From contig JQKK01000007.1 of NCBI GenBank assembly GCA_000746015.1, positions 1 to 64,000 on the forward strand: 64,000 bases of DNA, in the 5' to 3' direction. A program made the translations under genes and the position numbers. This document shows, in pieces, positions 28,290-38,005 of the stretch. Origin of the DNA: Lachnospiraceae bacterium MA2020 (GTDB lineage: Bacteria > Bacillota > Clostridia > Lachnospirales > Lachnospiraceae). Position 1 is the stretch's first letter. Each line of letters opens with the position of its first letter. Under the pieces are notes generated by a model that saw only the letters and a program-made list of their open reading frames with translations, did not search any database and was not told the origin of the DNA.

Positions 28290-28433
28290 GATTTTCCTCA
28301 CATATGTTTATAAATAATGATTGACTTTTAAGATTATAAGACCATGTTTCACCTTTGTCACTAGAAAAATTTATTGAATTTTTAGAATTGTTTGTTGTTT
28401 GCTGAAGAATGCAAAAAAAGAAAAAATTTAAGC

Positions 28434-28461
28434 TAAATTTATAAGCTCAAATTGCCGATTT
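28434..28461 (+). promoter_or_regulatory. Sigma-D (sigma-28) type motility promoter
   Basis: TAAA (28434-28437), 16-bp spacer, GCCGATTT (28454-28461). This matches the flagellar/chemotaxis sigma-D consensus (TAAA-N14-16-GCCGATAT) and lies about 90 bp before the chemoreceptor gene. Confidence 0.75.
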
Positions 28462-28548
28462 AACTGTTAGAAAAGTATATTTTTGCTTTTCTGTATGTGT
28501 GTAAAATATGCAATATGTCTGAGAGGTTTGACTTATGAGGAGGTAATA

Positions 28549-30582
28549 ATGGCAAAAGTGAGAGAAAATACAGAGAATGGGCAGAAAAAAAAGAGCGTAA
28601 AAGCAATAATGCTTGTGATTATGATGGCTATATGCATAATACCCATGGGCGGTTCATTGGCTTTAAGCTATACAAGCTCGATAAAAAAGGCTCAGGAAGA
28701 TGCTTTGTTAGTAAATACAAAGCAGGCGACGATAGTTGAGGACTATTTTACGGATGTTATCAATCAAAATCTTAGAGCATTGCAGTCTACGGCTTGCTCA
28801 CCTTTTACACGAGAATATGTAAAGGCTGATGATGCCAAAAGAGCTGAGATGGAAAGTACGATGAATGAGTATATTCATAGCATGAATGATAGTCTTGGTG
28901 GCGACAACAATATAATTGTGTCTAATGCAAACGGAGATCAGCTATACAGGCTTGATGGCAATGAGCTCAAAAGCGTGGCAGATAGAGACTATTTCCAGAC
29001 AGCTGTTACAGGTAAGATCGCGATTTCGGGTCCGATGATCTCTAAAGCTGAGGGTAAGAGGATTATAGTTATTGCTGTGCCTGTAATTGATAGTGACGGT
29101 GCGATACTCGGGATAATACACAGAAGTTACCAGATTTCTGTATTCCATGGTTATCTTGCAGATATAGCGTCTGACACCGATGCTGAGTTGTTTATATGTA
29201 ATGCTGACGGTGAGGTAATCGCGCACTCGCATCGCGAGATAGGTGTTGATGATGAACTTGAAGACTTAAAGGAAAATGGCTTTTACAAGTTGGCACAGAC
29301 CTCTGATAAGGGCGGCGCTATAGAGTTTTATCAGGGCAAGAAGGTAATTACATCATATAAAAGGGAAGATATGACGGGCTGGATAGTTGTTGCTTCAACG
29401 TATTATGATATAGCGATGAAGTCATCTATCAGAAACGCACTTATCACTTTGAACATGGGTATCGTGATGCTCGTTTTATCAATAATCGCATCACTTGCGC
29501 TTGCAAACTCATTTATCAAACCTCTTAGAGTTATAAATAATTCACTCAGCAAGATCGCAGATGGAAGATTTGAAAAGATCGACCAGTATGTACATAAGAA
29601 TAATGAATTTGGCAGGATCATACGAAATACCAATGATCTTGTAGATAAGCTTGGAGATATAATCAGAAATATAAAGACTTCTACAGGTGAAGTAAATGCT
29701 GCATCAGATGAGCTGGCATCAGCTGGAGCAACTCTTTCAAAGACAGCAGATGGTGTATCTACTGCTGTAAATGAGATTGCATCCGGAGCAGCTCAGCAGG
29801 CGGAGGAGATACAGAATGTCACGGCAAGTGTAGGCGAGATAGGAGAGGCTACGTCAAGTGTACAGGCAAGGACCGAAGAGCTTGTAGAATATGCAAAACG
29901 TATGGAAGAAGCCAGTGCGGAGTCGGCAAGCAGTCTGACGGATCTGCAGAAGAGCTCTAAGAATATGAGTGACAGCATTGCTCAGATTACAGAAAAGGTT
30001 GGAGCTACAGGAAATGCTGTAGAGAGCATAAACGGCAAGGTAGAGGAAATTGCAGGAATCGCAATGCAGACAAACCTTCTTTCTTTGAATGCTTCTATAG
30101 AGGCAGCGAGAGCGGGAGAAGCAGGACGCGGATTTGCAGTTGTTGCGGAAGAAATAGGAAAGCTTGCGGAAGACTCCAGGATACTTGCTGACGGAATCAG
30201 ACGCGAGATGGATGTACTTTTGGCAGAGTCACAATCTGCTGTTGATATGGCTACGGAAGTGCAGAAGGAAAATACGGAGCAGCAGAAAGTACTGGGAGCT
30301 ACTGTTTCCAGCGTAAACATGATGATAGAAGACATTTCATCTACCATAGATGGCGTAAAGGGCATCGAAAAGGATGTAGAGGTTTGTGTACAGTCCAAGG
30401 ATGTAGTTGTAGATGCGATGGCGTCTCTTTCAGCGGTCAGTCAGGAAAATGCCGCATCAGCGGAAGAGACGGGTGCATCTGTACAGCAGCTTACGGCTAC
30501 GGTTGCAACATTGGCAGATTCGGCAGGATCGCTTAAGAATATCGCTGAAGAGCTCAACTCGGATATGGAGTTCTTTAAATAA
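28549..30582 (+). CDS. Methyl-accepting chemotaxis protein (dCache type)
   Basis: A 677-residue chemoreceptor: N-terminal membrane helix (about 20-42), extracellular double-Cache ligand domain (about 45-290, with [20 protein letters not shown]), second membrane helix (about 300-325), HAMP, and a long cytoplasmic signalling coiled coil. The tip that contacts CheA/CheW reads [20 protein letters not shown]. The start is ATG 28549 after AGGAGGTAATA. A sigma-D-like promoter lies upstream. The second chemoreceptor at 44577 has the same architecture. Confidence 0.93.
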   Translation: MAKVRENTENGQKKKSVKAIMLVIMMAICIIPMGGSLALSYTSSIKKAQEDALLVNTKQATIVEDYFTDVINQNLRALQSTACSPFTREYVKADDAKRAEMESTMNEYIHSMNDSLGGDNNIIVSNANGDQLYRLDGNELKSVADRDYFQTAVTGKIAISGPMISKAEGKRIIVIAVPVIDSDGAILGIIHRSYQISVFHGYLADIASDTDAELFICNADGEVIAHSHREIGVDDELEDLKENGFYKLAQTSDKGGAIEFYQGKKVITSYKREDMTGWIVVASTYYDIAMKSSIRNALITLNMGIVMLVLSIIASLALANSFIKPLRVINNSLSKIADGRFEKIDQYVHKNNEFGRIIRNTNDLVDKLGDIIRNIKTSTGEVNAASDELASAGATLSKTADGVSTAVNEIASGAAQQAEEIQNVTASVGEIGEATSSVQARTEELVEYAKRMEEASAESASSLTDLQKSSKNMSDSIAQITEKVGATGNAVESINGKVEEIAGIAMQTNLLSLNASIEAARAGEAGRGFAVVAEEIGKLAEDSRILADGIRREMDVLLAESQSAVDMATEVQKENTEQQKVLGATVSSVNMMIEDISSTIDGVKGIEKDVEVCVQSKDVVVDAMASLSAVSQENAASAEETGASVQQLTATVATLADSAGSLKNIAEELNSDMEFFK

Positions 30583-30586
30583 AGAT

Positions 30587-30648
30587 AGATCCTTCGCTGC
30601 GCTCAGGATGACAAAGTATTGTGTCATCCCGAACGAAGTGAGGGATCT
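30587..30648. repeat. Imperfect 27-bp palindrome, shared terminator
   Basis: Arms 30587-30613 and 30622-30648 (AGATCCTTCGCTGCGCTCAG... with its near complement) pair over 27 nt with a few wobbles and mismatches. It has the look of the dispersed GATCCTTCGCTNCGCTCAGGATGACA palindromes seen in many bacterial genomes. Lying between convergent genes, with TTTTATCTTTT on the plus side, it probably terminates both. Confidence 0.8.
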
Positions 30649-30656
30649 TTTATCTT

Positions 30657-31949
30657 TTATTTTTTCAAACTATCAAGATCTTTATAAAATTCAGGGTAAG
30701 AAATATTTACGCAGCCTGCATCTAAAATATCAACAGGCTGAACATCTGCATTTATGAGTGATGCTATAGAAAAGCTCATGGCGATACGGTGATCTTTTGC
30801 GGTATTTATCTGTGCATGATGGAGTTCGCTCTTGCCGCGGATTATCATACCGTCATCGGTAGCTTCAGCATCAGCTCCCATAGCTTTGAGGTTATTTACT
30901 GTGAGATCGATCCTGTTTGACTCCTTGACCTTGAGCTCAGCAGCATCTTTTATGACAGTTTCACCTTCAGCCTGAGTAGCTACCACAGCGATCAAAGGAA
31001 GCTCATCGATAAGGGTTGGGATGATATCTCCTGAAATCTCAGTACCTTTGAGCTCTGAAGTCTTGACGAGGATATCAGCAACTTTTTCACCTGCAACTTC
31101 ACGCACATTGAGCAATTCAAGGTTGGCATTCATTGCCTTAAATACGCGGATAAGACCATCACGGGTAGGATTGATACCTACATTTTTTACAAGTATCTCA
31201 GAATCAGGTGTGATAAGACCTGCGCCGATGAAATATGCGGCAGAAGAGATATCGCCCGGAACGGTGATCTTCTGGCCGTGAAGCTCATTTCCCGGAACGA
31301 TCACTGCAGTAGGATCTTCAAAACTTCCGGATCTGATATCAGCACCAAAAGAGCTGAGCATGAGCTCGGTATGATTACGTGAAAGCGATGGCTCTGTAAG
31401 AGTTGTCTCACCGTCTGCATAGAGACCTGCAAGTATCACGGCTGACTTGACCTGCGCAGAAGCGACTTTGGTCGTGATATGTGTGCCATGAAGCTGTGAA
31501 GGCTTGATATTCAAAGGAGCGCAGCCGTTGCCCTTTACAGAAGTGATAGATGCTCCCATTTCAGAAAGTGGATCGATCACGCGCTTCATAGGGCGCTTCT
31601 GGATGGATTCATCTCCTGTAAGGGTTGTTTCAAATGACTGTCCTGCGAGAATTCCGGAGAGTATCCTGGTCGTTGTACCGGAGTTTCCGCAATCTATTGT
31701 TTCATTAGGAGCCTGAAGTCCATAAAGACCCTTGCCGTTGACGGTGATGATATCATTTTCTTCAGTGATCTCAATTCCCATTGCCCTAAATGCATTCATT
31801 GTGGAAATGCAGTCAGCGCTCTTTAAAAAGCCGCTTATCTCGGTCTTTCCTGTAGCGATAGAACCAAGCATTATAGAGCGGTGGGAGATTGACTTATCTC
31901 CCGGTACAGTGATCTCGCCTCGAAGTGATGATGTATGTGATAATTTCAT
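30657..31949 (-). CDS. aroA: 3-phosphoshikimate 1-carboxyvinyltransferase (EPSP synthase)
   Basis: A 430-residue enzyme joining phosphoenolpyruvate and shikimate-3-phosphate in aromatic amino acid synthesis. Typical segments: VPGDKSISHRSIMLGSIA at the start, NSGTTTRILSGILAGQ, the LTGDESIQKRPMKR segment, and PTLIDELPLIAVVA with the catalytic Asp/Glu region. It is the last gene of the minus-strand aroF-tyrA-aroA operon, 12 bp after tyrA. Confidence 0.96.
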   Translation of the reverse strand: MKLSHTSSLRGEITVPGDKSISHRSIMLGSIATGKTEISGFLKSADCISTMNAFRAMGIEITEENDIITVNGKGLYGLQAPNETIDCGNSGTTTRILSGILAGQSFETTLTGDESIQKRPMKRVIDPLSEMGASITSVKGNGCAPLNIKPSQLHGTHITTKVASAQVKSAVILAGLYADGETTLTEPSLSRNHTELMLSSFGADIRSGSFEDPTAVIVPGNELHGQKITVPGDISSAAYFIGAGLITPDSEILVKNVGINPTRDGLIRVFKAMNANLELLNVREVAGEKVADILVKTSELKGTEISGDIIPTLIDELPLIAVVATQAEGETVIKDAAELKVKESNRIDLTVNNLKAMGADAEATDDGMIIRGKSELHHAQINTAKDHRIAMSFSIASLINADVQPVDILDAGCVNISYPEFYKDLDSLKK

Positions 31950-31961
31950 TATGTCTCCTCA

Positions 31962-33050
31962 TCAGTTTTGATATATCGTATATCCATGTTTTATAAGCGT
32001 ATCGGAAGCGTGCTGTCTTGAATCGTTGTCGTAAAACTCTATTCTGAGTGCTCCCTGCTCATAGGTCCTGTTGTGGATGATACCGATGTTTTTGATCGAT
32101 ATCCCCTTTGTAGAAAGAATTGTGGCGATAGTAGCGATAGCACCGGTCTCGTCGATAAGATCGCAGTGCAGGTCATAGACTTTTCCGATGGATCCTTTTA
32201 CGCCGTCCTGTATCGAATCACGGTAATTCTTTATATCTCCAAAGAGTTTATTTAGTTTCTGACCTTCGGCATTTTCTACCATTTCTCCCATGTCTGAAAG
32301 TCGCATGGTGTATTCTGAAAGAACATATCTGATGTTTTCGGCATTTTCAAGGCAGATCTGCTCCCACATTGTAGGATCAGAAGAAGCGATGCGGGTGATG
32401 TCCTTGAAACCGCCGGCTGCGATAAGTTTCATATACTGCTCAGGTGTATCTGTCTCTTTGATAAGCTGCACCAGTGAATATGCGATAAGATGCGGTACGT
32501 GGCTTACGGCAGCGGTGATCAGGTCGTGATCTGCAGGAGATATCCGCAAAGGTATAGCGCCGAGATCGCGCACAAGAGCAGTGTATTTTTCTATATCAGC
32601 TTCAGTAGCGGCGTTTGATGGGGTGAGAATGTAGTAAGCGTTCTCTATCAGATGGTCACTTGAGTTTGCAAAACCTGACTTTTCCGAGCCAGCCATCGGA
32701 TGCCCGCCTATGAAATGCGCAAAAGGAACAGCCCTTTCAACAGCATCATGTATTATGCCCTTTACAGAACCAACATCTGTAAGGATAGTGTGGTCTGTAA
32801 GGTACTTTTTAAGCTCAGGTAAAAAACTGATATTGGTGTTGACCGGGGCGCAGAGAAAAATGAAATCGCATCCGGCAAAAGACTCGTCAATTGAATGTGT
32901 GCCATGATCGATAGTGCCGTTCTCGAGCGCCTGCTCAAGAGGCGCAGCGGAACGGTTGTAGGCGACTATCTTTGAGTCAGGCATTTTCTGACGGATAGTA
33001 AGAGCAATAGAGCCGCCAATAAGGCCCAGCCCTATAAAGCCGAATTTCAT
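31962..33050 (-). CDS. tyrA: Prephenate dehydrogenase with C-terminal ACT domain
   Basis: A 362-residue protein. An N-terminal NAD-binding Rossmann motif (GFIGLGLIGGSIA), the prephenate dehydrogenase body with GGHPMAGSEKSG and ISPADHDLITAAVSHVPHL, and a C-terminal ACT domain (about 292-360, LHCDLIDETGAIATIATILS) likely to bind tyrosine for feedback control. It oxidises prephenate to 4-hydroxyphenylpyruvate. The start overlaps the aroF stop by 4 bp (ATGA), showing coupling. Confidence 0.95.
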   Translation of the reverse strand: MKFGFIGLGLIGGSIALTIRQKMPDSKIVAYNRSAAPLEQALENGTIDHGTHSIDESFAGCDFIFLCAPVNTNISFLPELKKYLTDHTILTDVGSVKGIIHDAVERAVPFAHFIGGHPMAGSEKSGFANSSDHLIENAYYILTPSNAATEADIEKYTALVRDLGAIPLRISPADHDLITAAVSHVPHLIAYSLVQLIKETDTPEQYMKLIAAGGFKDITRIASSDPTMWEQICLENAENIRYVLSEYTMRLSDMGEMVENAEGQKLNKLFGDIKNYRDSIQDGVKGSIGKVYDLHCDLIDETGAIATIATILSTKGISIKNIGIIHNRTYEQGALRIEFYDNDSRQHASDTLIKHGYTIYQN

Positions 33051-34063
33051 CTGAAACTCCTTCCTACGAGATCAGCGTATGGTTTGATATTTGATGTCAG
33101 ATTTTCAAACTGTTCGAAAGTAAGTGACTGAGGACCATCGGAAAGTGCCTTTTCAGGACAATTGTGAACTTCGATCATAAGTCCGTCAGCACCTGCAGCA
33201 ATAGCACTCTTTGCAAGTGGCTCGACATAGCCGCGTACTCCTGTAGCGTGTGAAGGATCAACGATAACAGGAAGGTGTGTGCGTGATTTAAGTACCGGAA
33301 CAGCAGAAATATCAAGAGTATTTCTTGTTGCAGTCTCAAATGTACGGATACCTCTCTCGCAGAGGATGACATTAGGGTTACCCTCAGAAATTATGTATTC
33401 TGCTGCATTGAGCCATTCGTCGATAGTTGAAGAAAGGCCACGCTTTAAAAGAACAGGAAGCTTTGTACGTCCTACTTCTTTCAAAAGATAGAAGTTCTGC
33501 ATATTGCGGGCACCAATCTGAAGCATGTCAACATACTTTACAGCAGCATCGATAGACTCAAGTGAAATGACCTCGCTGATAGTAGCAAGTCCTGTAGCCT
33601 CAGATGCTTCCTTCATGTATTTAAGTCCCTCTTCACCAAGTCCCTGGAATGAGTAAGGTGAAGTACGAGGCTTGTAAGCACCGCCCCTCAGGATAGTAGC
33701 GCCGGCTTTTTTCACAGCTTCAGCTACCAAGAGCATCTGATCTTCGTTTTCTACAGCACATGGACCAGCCATGATAGTAAGAGTGTCAGGACCGATGATA
33801 GTATTTTTTACTTTAATGCCTGTTGGCTCCGGATGGAATTTGCGATTTGCAAGCTTGTAGCTCTCTGTGACCGGTACAAGCTTATCTACATCATCAAAGA
33901 TCTGTAGATTGTCACAATTCAGCTTGGATTTGTCACCGACAATTCCTATGATGGTGACTTCTGTACCACGTGAGATATGTGGTGTAAGACCTGAGTCATT
34001 AACAAATTTTGCTACTTTTTCTATACTGGCTTCAGATGCGCCAGGTTTCATTACGATTACCAC
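33047..34063 (-). CDS. aroF: 3-deoxy-7-phosphoheptulonate (DAHP) synthase
   Basis: A 338-residue DAHP synthase of the AroA-beta/KDO8PS-like class. A ferredoxin-like N-terminal regulatory domain (about 1-70) precedes the barrel with MAGPCAVENEDQM, RGGAYKPRTSPYSFQGLGEE, the LLKRGLSST segment and PVIVDPSHATG. It performs the first committed step of the shikimate pathway from PEP and erythrose-4-phosphate. The start is GTG at 34063 after GGAGG. It opens the operon; no T-box or other leader is seen upstream. Confidence 0.95.
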   Translation of the reverse strand: MVIVMKPGASEASIEKVAKFVNDSGLTPHISRGTEVTIIGIVGDKSKLNCDNLQIFDDVDKLVPVTESYKLANRKFHPEPTGIKVKNTIIGPDTLTIMAGPCAVENEDQMLLVAEAVKKAGATILRGGAYKPRTSPYSFQGLGEEGLKYMKEASEATGLATISEVISLESIDAAVKYVDMLQIGARNMQNFYLLKEVGRTKLPVLLKRGLSSTIDEWLNAAEYIISEGNPNVILCERGIRTFETATRNTLDISAVPVLKSRTHLPVIVDPSHATGVRGYVEPLAKSAIAAGADGLMIEVHNCPEKALSDGPQSLTFEQFENLTSNIKPYADLVGRSFR

Positions 34064-34259
34064 GATTATTATCCTCCGTATGATTATGATGTCTTACTAA
34101 ACAGAAAGACAAGGTATAGTATACCACAATTACAATAAATATAATACACTTTAACACGTAGACGCGTTGAAGTACAGAAGAATAATAAAGATTGTAAAAT
34201 ATGCACAATAGTATTGCTTTTTGGACAATATTTTAGTAAAATATTCCTATCGAAAGACG

Positions 34260-34287
34260 AGTAGTCGCTGGGGGATATAGGACTACT
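34260..34287 (+). promoter_or_regulatory. Leader hairpin before the EF-G paralogue
   Basis: AGTAGTC (34260-34266) pairs with GACTACT (34281-34287) about 27 bp before the start codon. The role is unknown. Confidence 0.4.
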
Positions 34288-34313
34288 GTCTATATATTGA
34301 GGAGGTACTGCAT

Positions 34314-36407
34314 ATGAATGTTTACACAACGGACAGGATTCGTAACGTAGCACTGTTGGGCCATGGCGGCGCAGGAAAGACAAGCCTAGTCGAAGCCATG
34401 GCGAAAATATCTGGCCTGACGACCCGTGTAGGCCGCGTCGAGGATGGAAATACCATCAGCGATTACACCAAGGAAGAACAGAAGAGAAAGTTCTCAATAA
34501 GCACCTCTGTGATCCCTATTGAGTGGGATAATACAAAACTCAATGTGTTTGATACTCCAGGTTACTTTGACTTTGTCGGAGAGGTGGAGGAAGCAATGAG
34601 TGCGGCTGCGTCTGCGATCATTGTAATTAACGGTAAAGCCGGAGTAGAGACCGGTACCAAGAAAGCATGGGATATCTGTGACAAATACAATCTCCCACGC
34701 ATGATCTATGTGTCCAATATGGATATCGACAATGCAAGTTTCAAGAATGTTCTTGAAGACCTGACAGCTCTTTACGGAAAGAAGATTGCGCCTTTCCATT
34801 TCCCAATCCGTGAAAATGAAAAATTCGTCGGCTATGTTAATGTCCTTGCAGAGAAGGCATATCGCTGGAATGACAAGGGTGACGCAGTCGAGTGTGAGAT
34901 TCCTGAGTATTCAAAGGAAAATCTCCAGATATATAGAGACTCTCTGATGGAGGCAGTTGCTGAAACATCTGAAGAATTCATGGACAGATATTTTGGCGGC
35001 GATACCTTTACAGAAGCTGAGATGAGAGCAGCACTTCACACAAGTGTATGTGATGGCTCTATCGTACCAATGACAATGGGTTCAAATACTCTTATACAGG
35101 GTATTTATACACTTCTTGATGACTGTGTTAAGTACCTTCCAAGTCCTGAGGGACGCAAGGTTTCAGGTATCAACACAGCTTCAAACGAGATATTTGAGGC
35201 AGACTATGATTTCTCAAAGCCAAAGTCAGCTATCGTATGGAAGACCATTATCGATCCATTTATCGGTAAGTACTCATTGTTTAAGGTTAATTCCGGCGTT
35301 TTCAAAGTAGGTGATATGATCTACAACGAGAAACGCGATGCTGAGATCAAGATAGGTAAGATGTATGTACTCTGTGGCTCAAAGGCAACAGAGGTCAATG
35401 AGCTTCACGCAGGTGATATTGGTGCTCTTGCAAAGCTTGCAGTAACAAAGACAGGTGATACACTTTCAACAAAGCAGATGGCTATCACTTATCCAAAGCT
35501 TCTTATCTCAACACCATACACAGCTATGAGATATAAGCCTGTAAATAAGTCTGATGTAGACAAGATCTCACAGGCACTTGCAAAGATGACAGCTGAGGAT
35601 CTGACACTCCTCAATGTCAATGATGCAGAGAACCGCCAGACACTCCTTGTAGGTATTGGTGAGCAGCAGATCGAGATCGTTAAGTCAAAGCTCGAAAACG
35701 AGTATAAGATCCAGATTGAGCTTTCAAAGCCAAAGGTAGCATATAGAGAGACTATTCGCGGAAAGTCAGATGTTGAAGGCAAATACAAGAAGCAGACCGG
35801 TGGACACGGTCAGTATGGACATGTAAAGATGATATTCGAGCCATCAGGCGACATGTCAAAACCATATGTATTTGAAGAAAAGGTCGTAGGCGGAGCAGTT
35901 CCAAAGAACTTCTTCCCGGCTGTTGAAAAAGGTCTTACTGACTCAGTCGTAAAGGGACCTCTTGCAGCATATCCTGTTGTCGGTGTAAAGGCTACACTCT
36001 ATGATGGATCATATCACGCAGTTGACTCATCTGAGCAGTCATTCAAGACAGCAGCCAAGCTTGCATTTAAGGATGGTTTCATGAAGGCAAATCCAATCCT
36101 TCTTGAGCCTATCATGACACTCAGAGTGACAGTACCTGATGAGTTTACCGGTGATGTAATGGGTGATCTCAATAAGAGACGCGGCCGCGTACTCGGAATG
36201 ACACCTGTTTCCGGCGGCAAGCAGGTAGTAGAAGCTGAGATACCTGAGTCCACATTGTTCGGATACAATACAGACCTCCGTTCAATGACAGGTGGTATCG
36301 GAGAATTCTCTTATGAATTCAATCGCTATGAGCAGGCTCCGGGTGATGTTCAGGCACGTGAGATTGAAGCTAGAAAGGATAAACTCGTTGACTCAGTCGA
36401 AGATTGA
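34314..36407 (+). CDS. Elongation factor G-like GTPase (divergent paralogue)
   Basis: A 697-residue protein with all five EF-G domains. P-loop GHGGAGKT (16-23) and G3 DTPGYFDF (80-87) are present. Two motifs depart from translational EF-G: the switch-1 ERGITI segment is replaced by KRKFSIST (57-64) and the guanine-specificity NKxD reads SNMD (134-137). Domain IV has GGHGQYGHVKM and FFPAVEKGL, and the C-terminal domain RRGRVLGMTP. Such second EF-G genes occur in many Clostridia, with roles in recycling or unknown; this is not expected to be the main EF-G of the str operon. The gene overlaps the next one by 20 bp if that starts at TTG 36388. Confidence 0.88.
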   Translation: MNVYTTDRIRNVALLGHGGAGKTSLVEAMAKISGLTTRVGRVEDGNTISDYTKEEQKRKFSISTSVIPIEWDNTKLNVFDTPGYFDFVGEVEEAMSAAASAIIVINGKAGVETGTKKAWDICDKYNLPRMIYVSNMDIDNASFKNVLEDLTALYGKKIAPFHFPIRENEKFVGYVNVLAEKAYRWNDKGDAVECEIPEYSKENLQIYRDSLMEAVAETSEEFMDRYFGGDTFTEAEMRAALHTSVCDGSIVPMTMGSNTLIQGIYTLLDDCVKYLPSPEGRKVSGINTASNEIFEADYDFSKPKSAIVWKTIIDPFIGKYSLFKVNSGVFKVGDMIYNEKRDAEIKIGKMYVLCGSKATEVNELHAGDIGALAKLAVTKTGDTLSTKQMAITYPKLLISTPYTAMRYKPVNKSDVDKISQALAKMTAEDLTLLNVNDAENRQTLLVGIGEQQIEIVKSKLENEYKIQIELSKPKVAYRETIRGKSDVEGKYKKQTGGHGQYGHVKMIFEPSGDMSKPYVFEEKVVGGAVPKNFFPAVEKGLTDSVVKGPLAAYPVVGVKATLYDGSYHAVDSSEQSFKTAAKLAFKDGFMKANPILLEPIMTLRVTVPDEFTGDVMGDLNKRRGRVLGMTPVSGGKQVVEAEIPESTLFGYNTDLRSMTGGIGEFSYEFNRYEQAPGDVQAREIEARKDKLVDSVED

Positions 36408-37905
36408 TATTGAAAAAATAAATAATGATTCCAAGGCTCTCCCCACATGGGGGGAGCTTTGTGCATACTTAGTGGTCGCAATTTCAGGATGCATATTTAT
36501 ACTGTTGGCATCAAGCTGGACAAGCCCACTTTATAAGAATGCCTATGGCTTTGATGCTTCGTGGTATTCACTTGCGGGCAGGGCGATAGTAGAGGGCAAA
36601 GTACCATATAAGGATCTTTTTGACTTAAAGGGGCCGACTCTGTTTTTTTATGAGGCGATAGGTCAGTTTTTCATAAGAGGCAGAAATGGTATTTATTTGA
36701 TCCAGTGTATATCCATATCATTTACGGCGGTACTTATATATAAGTGTGCAAGACTCTATGCGGGCAAAATATGGAGCAGCATAGTCCTCATATTATTTTA
36801 CTTTGTATATGCAGACCTGCTTTGGGGCGGCAATACGGTAGAAGAGCTTTTTATGCCGCTCAATATGATATGCATTTACCTTGCGCTTAAATGTCTTAAA
36901 AACCGCGAGTTTGAAAATACTGAGACCAAGGCTTTTGTATTTGGAATAAGTTTCTTTATCATATTTTGGGGCAAGATGACGGTGGCAGCACCTATGGTAG
37001 CCGCAACACTCACTGTATTTATATGTCTTTTAATTGAAAAAAGATATGCAGAAGTGATCAATTGTATAAAATATTTCTTTTTTGCCGGATTTTGCACGAC
37101 AGCACCTATTCTCGCATACTTCATGATGCGAGGAGCATTGAAGGATATGATCTTCTGCGTGTTCCAGCTTGGATTCAAAAGAGGCACTGACTATTATGAG
37201 AGTTTTTCGCTCGAATGGGAGTTGAACCTCATGATATGCTCACTTGTTTTCGTTTTCTCGATCCTTTTGTGGCTCAAAAAGAAGGTGCCGCTATACATAA
37301 AGATATTTATGACACTTATGTCCGTAGTTATATATGCTCTTTTGCATCTTGGCACCCCATATACATATTATTTTATTACAGAGCTGCCATTATATGTCTG
37401 CTTTCTTATCTTTCTGCCTTACCTTGCGACAAAGATAAAGGTAAAACGGCCAATGAGTCTTATAAGTGCTATAGTGAGTGTAGCGATATTTTTCACGATT
37501 CTTATATATTTTGGCCAGAACAGTCTCGATAAGATCGAGGAGAATATAGATATTTATAAGCACGACGGTGGAAGTGAATATGTGCAGCAGGTAAGGGAAA
37601 TATATGCTGAGATACCGGAAAATGAAAAAGATGAATTGTATAATCTTGAGTCCGGCATGATATTTTATGAAGTACTGCAGGAGCTGCCAAATAATAAGTA
37701 TCCTGTAAATCTGCCATACTTTTTGCATCTGTATCCTGAGATAAAGACAAATGTACTTAATTATCTGGACGTAAAAAAACCGGCATGGATCGTCAGCGAA
37801 AATCTTTATGGGTTTGATGACGAGGATATCAGAAATTACGTATGGTCGCACTACATGCAGGTAAAGGTAAATGGTGCGGAAGAGCTGTACTGGAGAGTAA
37901 AATGA
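36388..37905 (+). CDS. Polytopic membrane protein, glycosyltransferase GT-C/GT39-like
   Basis: About 505 residues with nine to eleven membrane helices (first about residue 20: LCAYLVVAISGCIFILLASS) and a soluble C-terminal part. The loop after helix 1 has FDASWYSLAGRAIVEGKVPY-type residues and LFDLKGPTLFFYEAI, as in lipid-linked-sugar glycosyltransferases with an Asp in the first extracellular loop. The start is unsure: TTG 36388 with GAAAGGA upstream is the best choice. A terminator-like hairpin at 36435-36456 lies inside the coding start, which is odd; GTG 36472 would avoid it but has no ribosome site. Confidence 0.7.
   Translation: MTQSKIDIEKINNDSKALPTWGELCAYLVVAISGCIFILLASSWTSPLYKNAYGFDASWYSLAGRAIVEGKVPYKDLFDLKGPTLFFYEAIGQFFIRGRNGIYLIQCISISFTAVLIYKCARLYAGKIWSSIVLILFYFVYADLLWGGNTVEELFMPLNMICIYLALKCLKNREFENTETKAFVFGISFFIIFWGKMTVAAPMVAATLTVFICLLIEKRYAEVINCIKYFFFAGFCTTAPILAYFMMRGALKDMIFCVFQLGFKRGTDYYESFSLEWELNLMICSLVFVFSILLWLKKKVPLYIKIFMTLMSVVIYALLHLGTPYTYYFITELPLYVCFLIFLPYLATKIKVKRPMSLISAIVSVAIFFTILIYFGQNSLDKIEENIDIYKHDGGSEYVQQVREIYAEIPENEKDELYNLESGMIFYEVLQELPNNKYPVNLPYFLHLYPEIKTNVLNYLDVKKPAWIVSENLYGFDDEDIRNYVWSHYMQVKVNGAEELYWRVK
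36435..36460 (+). terminator. GC-rich hairpin inside the start of the membrane-protein gene
   Basis: GCTCTCCCC, loop ACAT, GGGGGGAGC (one G-U) followed by TTTGTG. It lies 30 bp after the EF-G-like stop and looks like that gene's terminator, but the downstream reading frame runs through it. Confidence 0.5.
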
Positions 37906-38005
37906 GCAAAAACTGTGTATAGTTTATTGTACTAAAGTCCTTGACTTTTTATGTATATGGTTTTAAACTAAAACGGTTAATATATAAGTTAAGGAGAGAT
38001 TTGTT

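Noticed and set aside
37906-38005. T-box leader before leuS
   Set aside because: The gap is only 100 bp, with no T-box sequence and no terminator/antiterminator pair.
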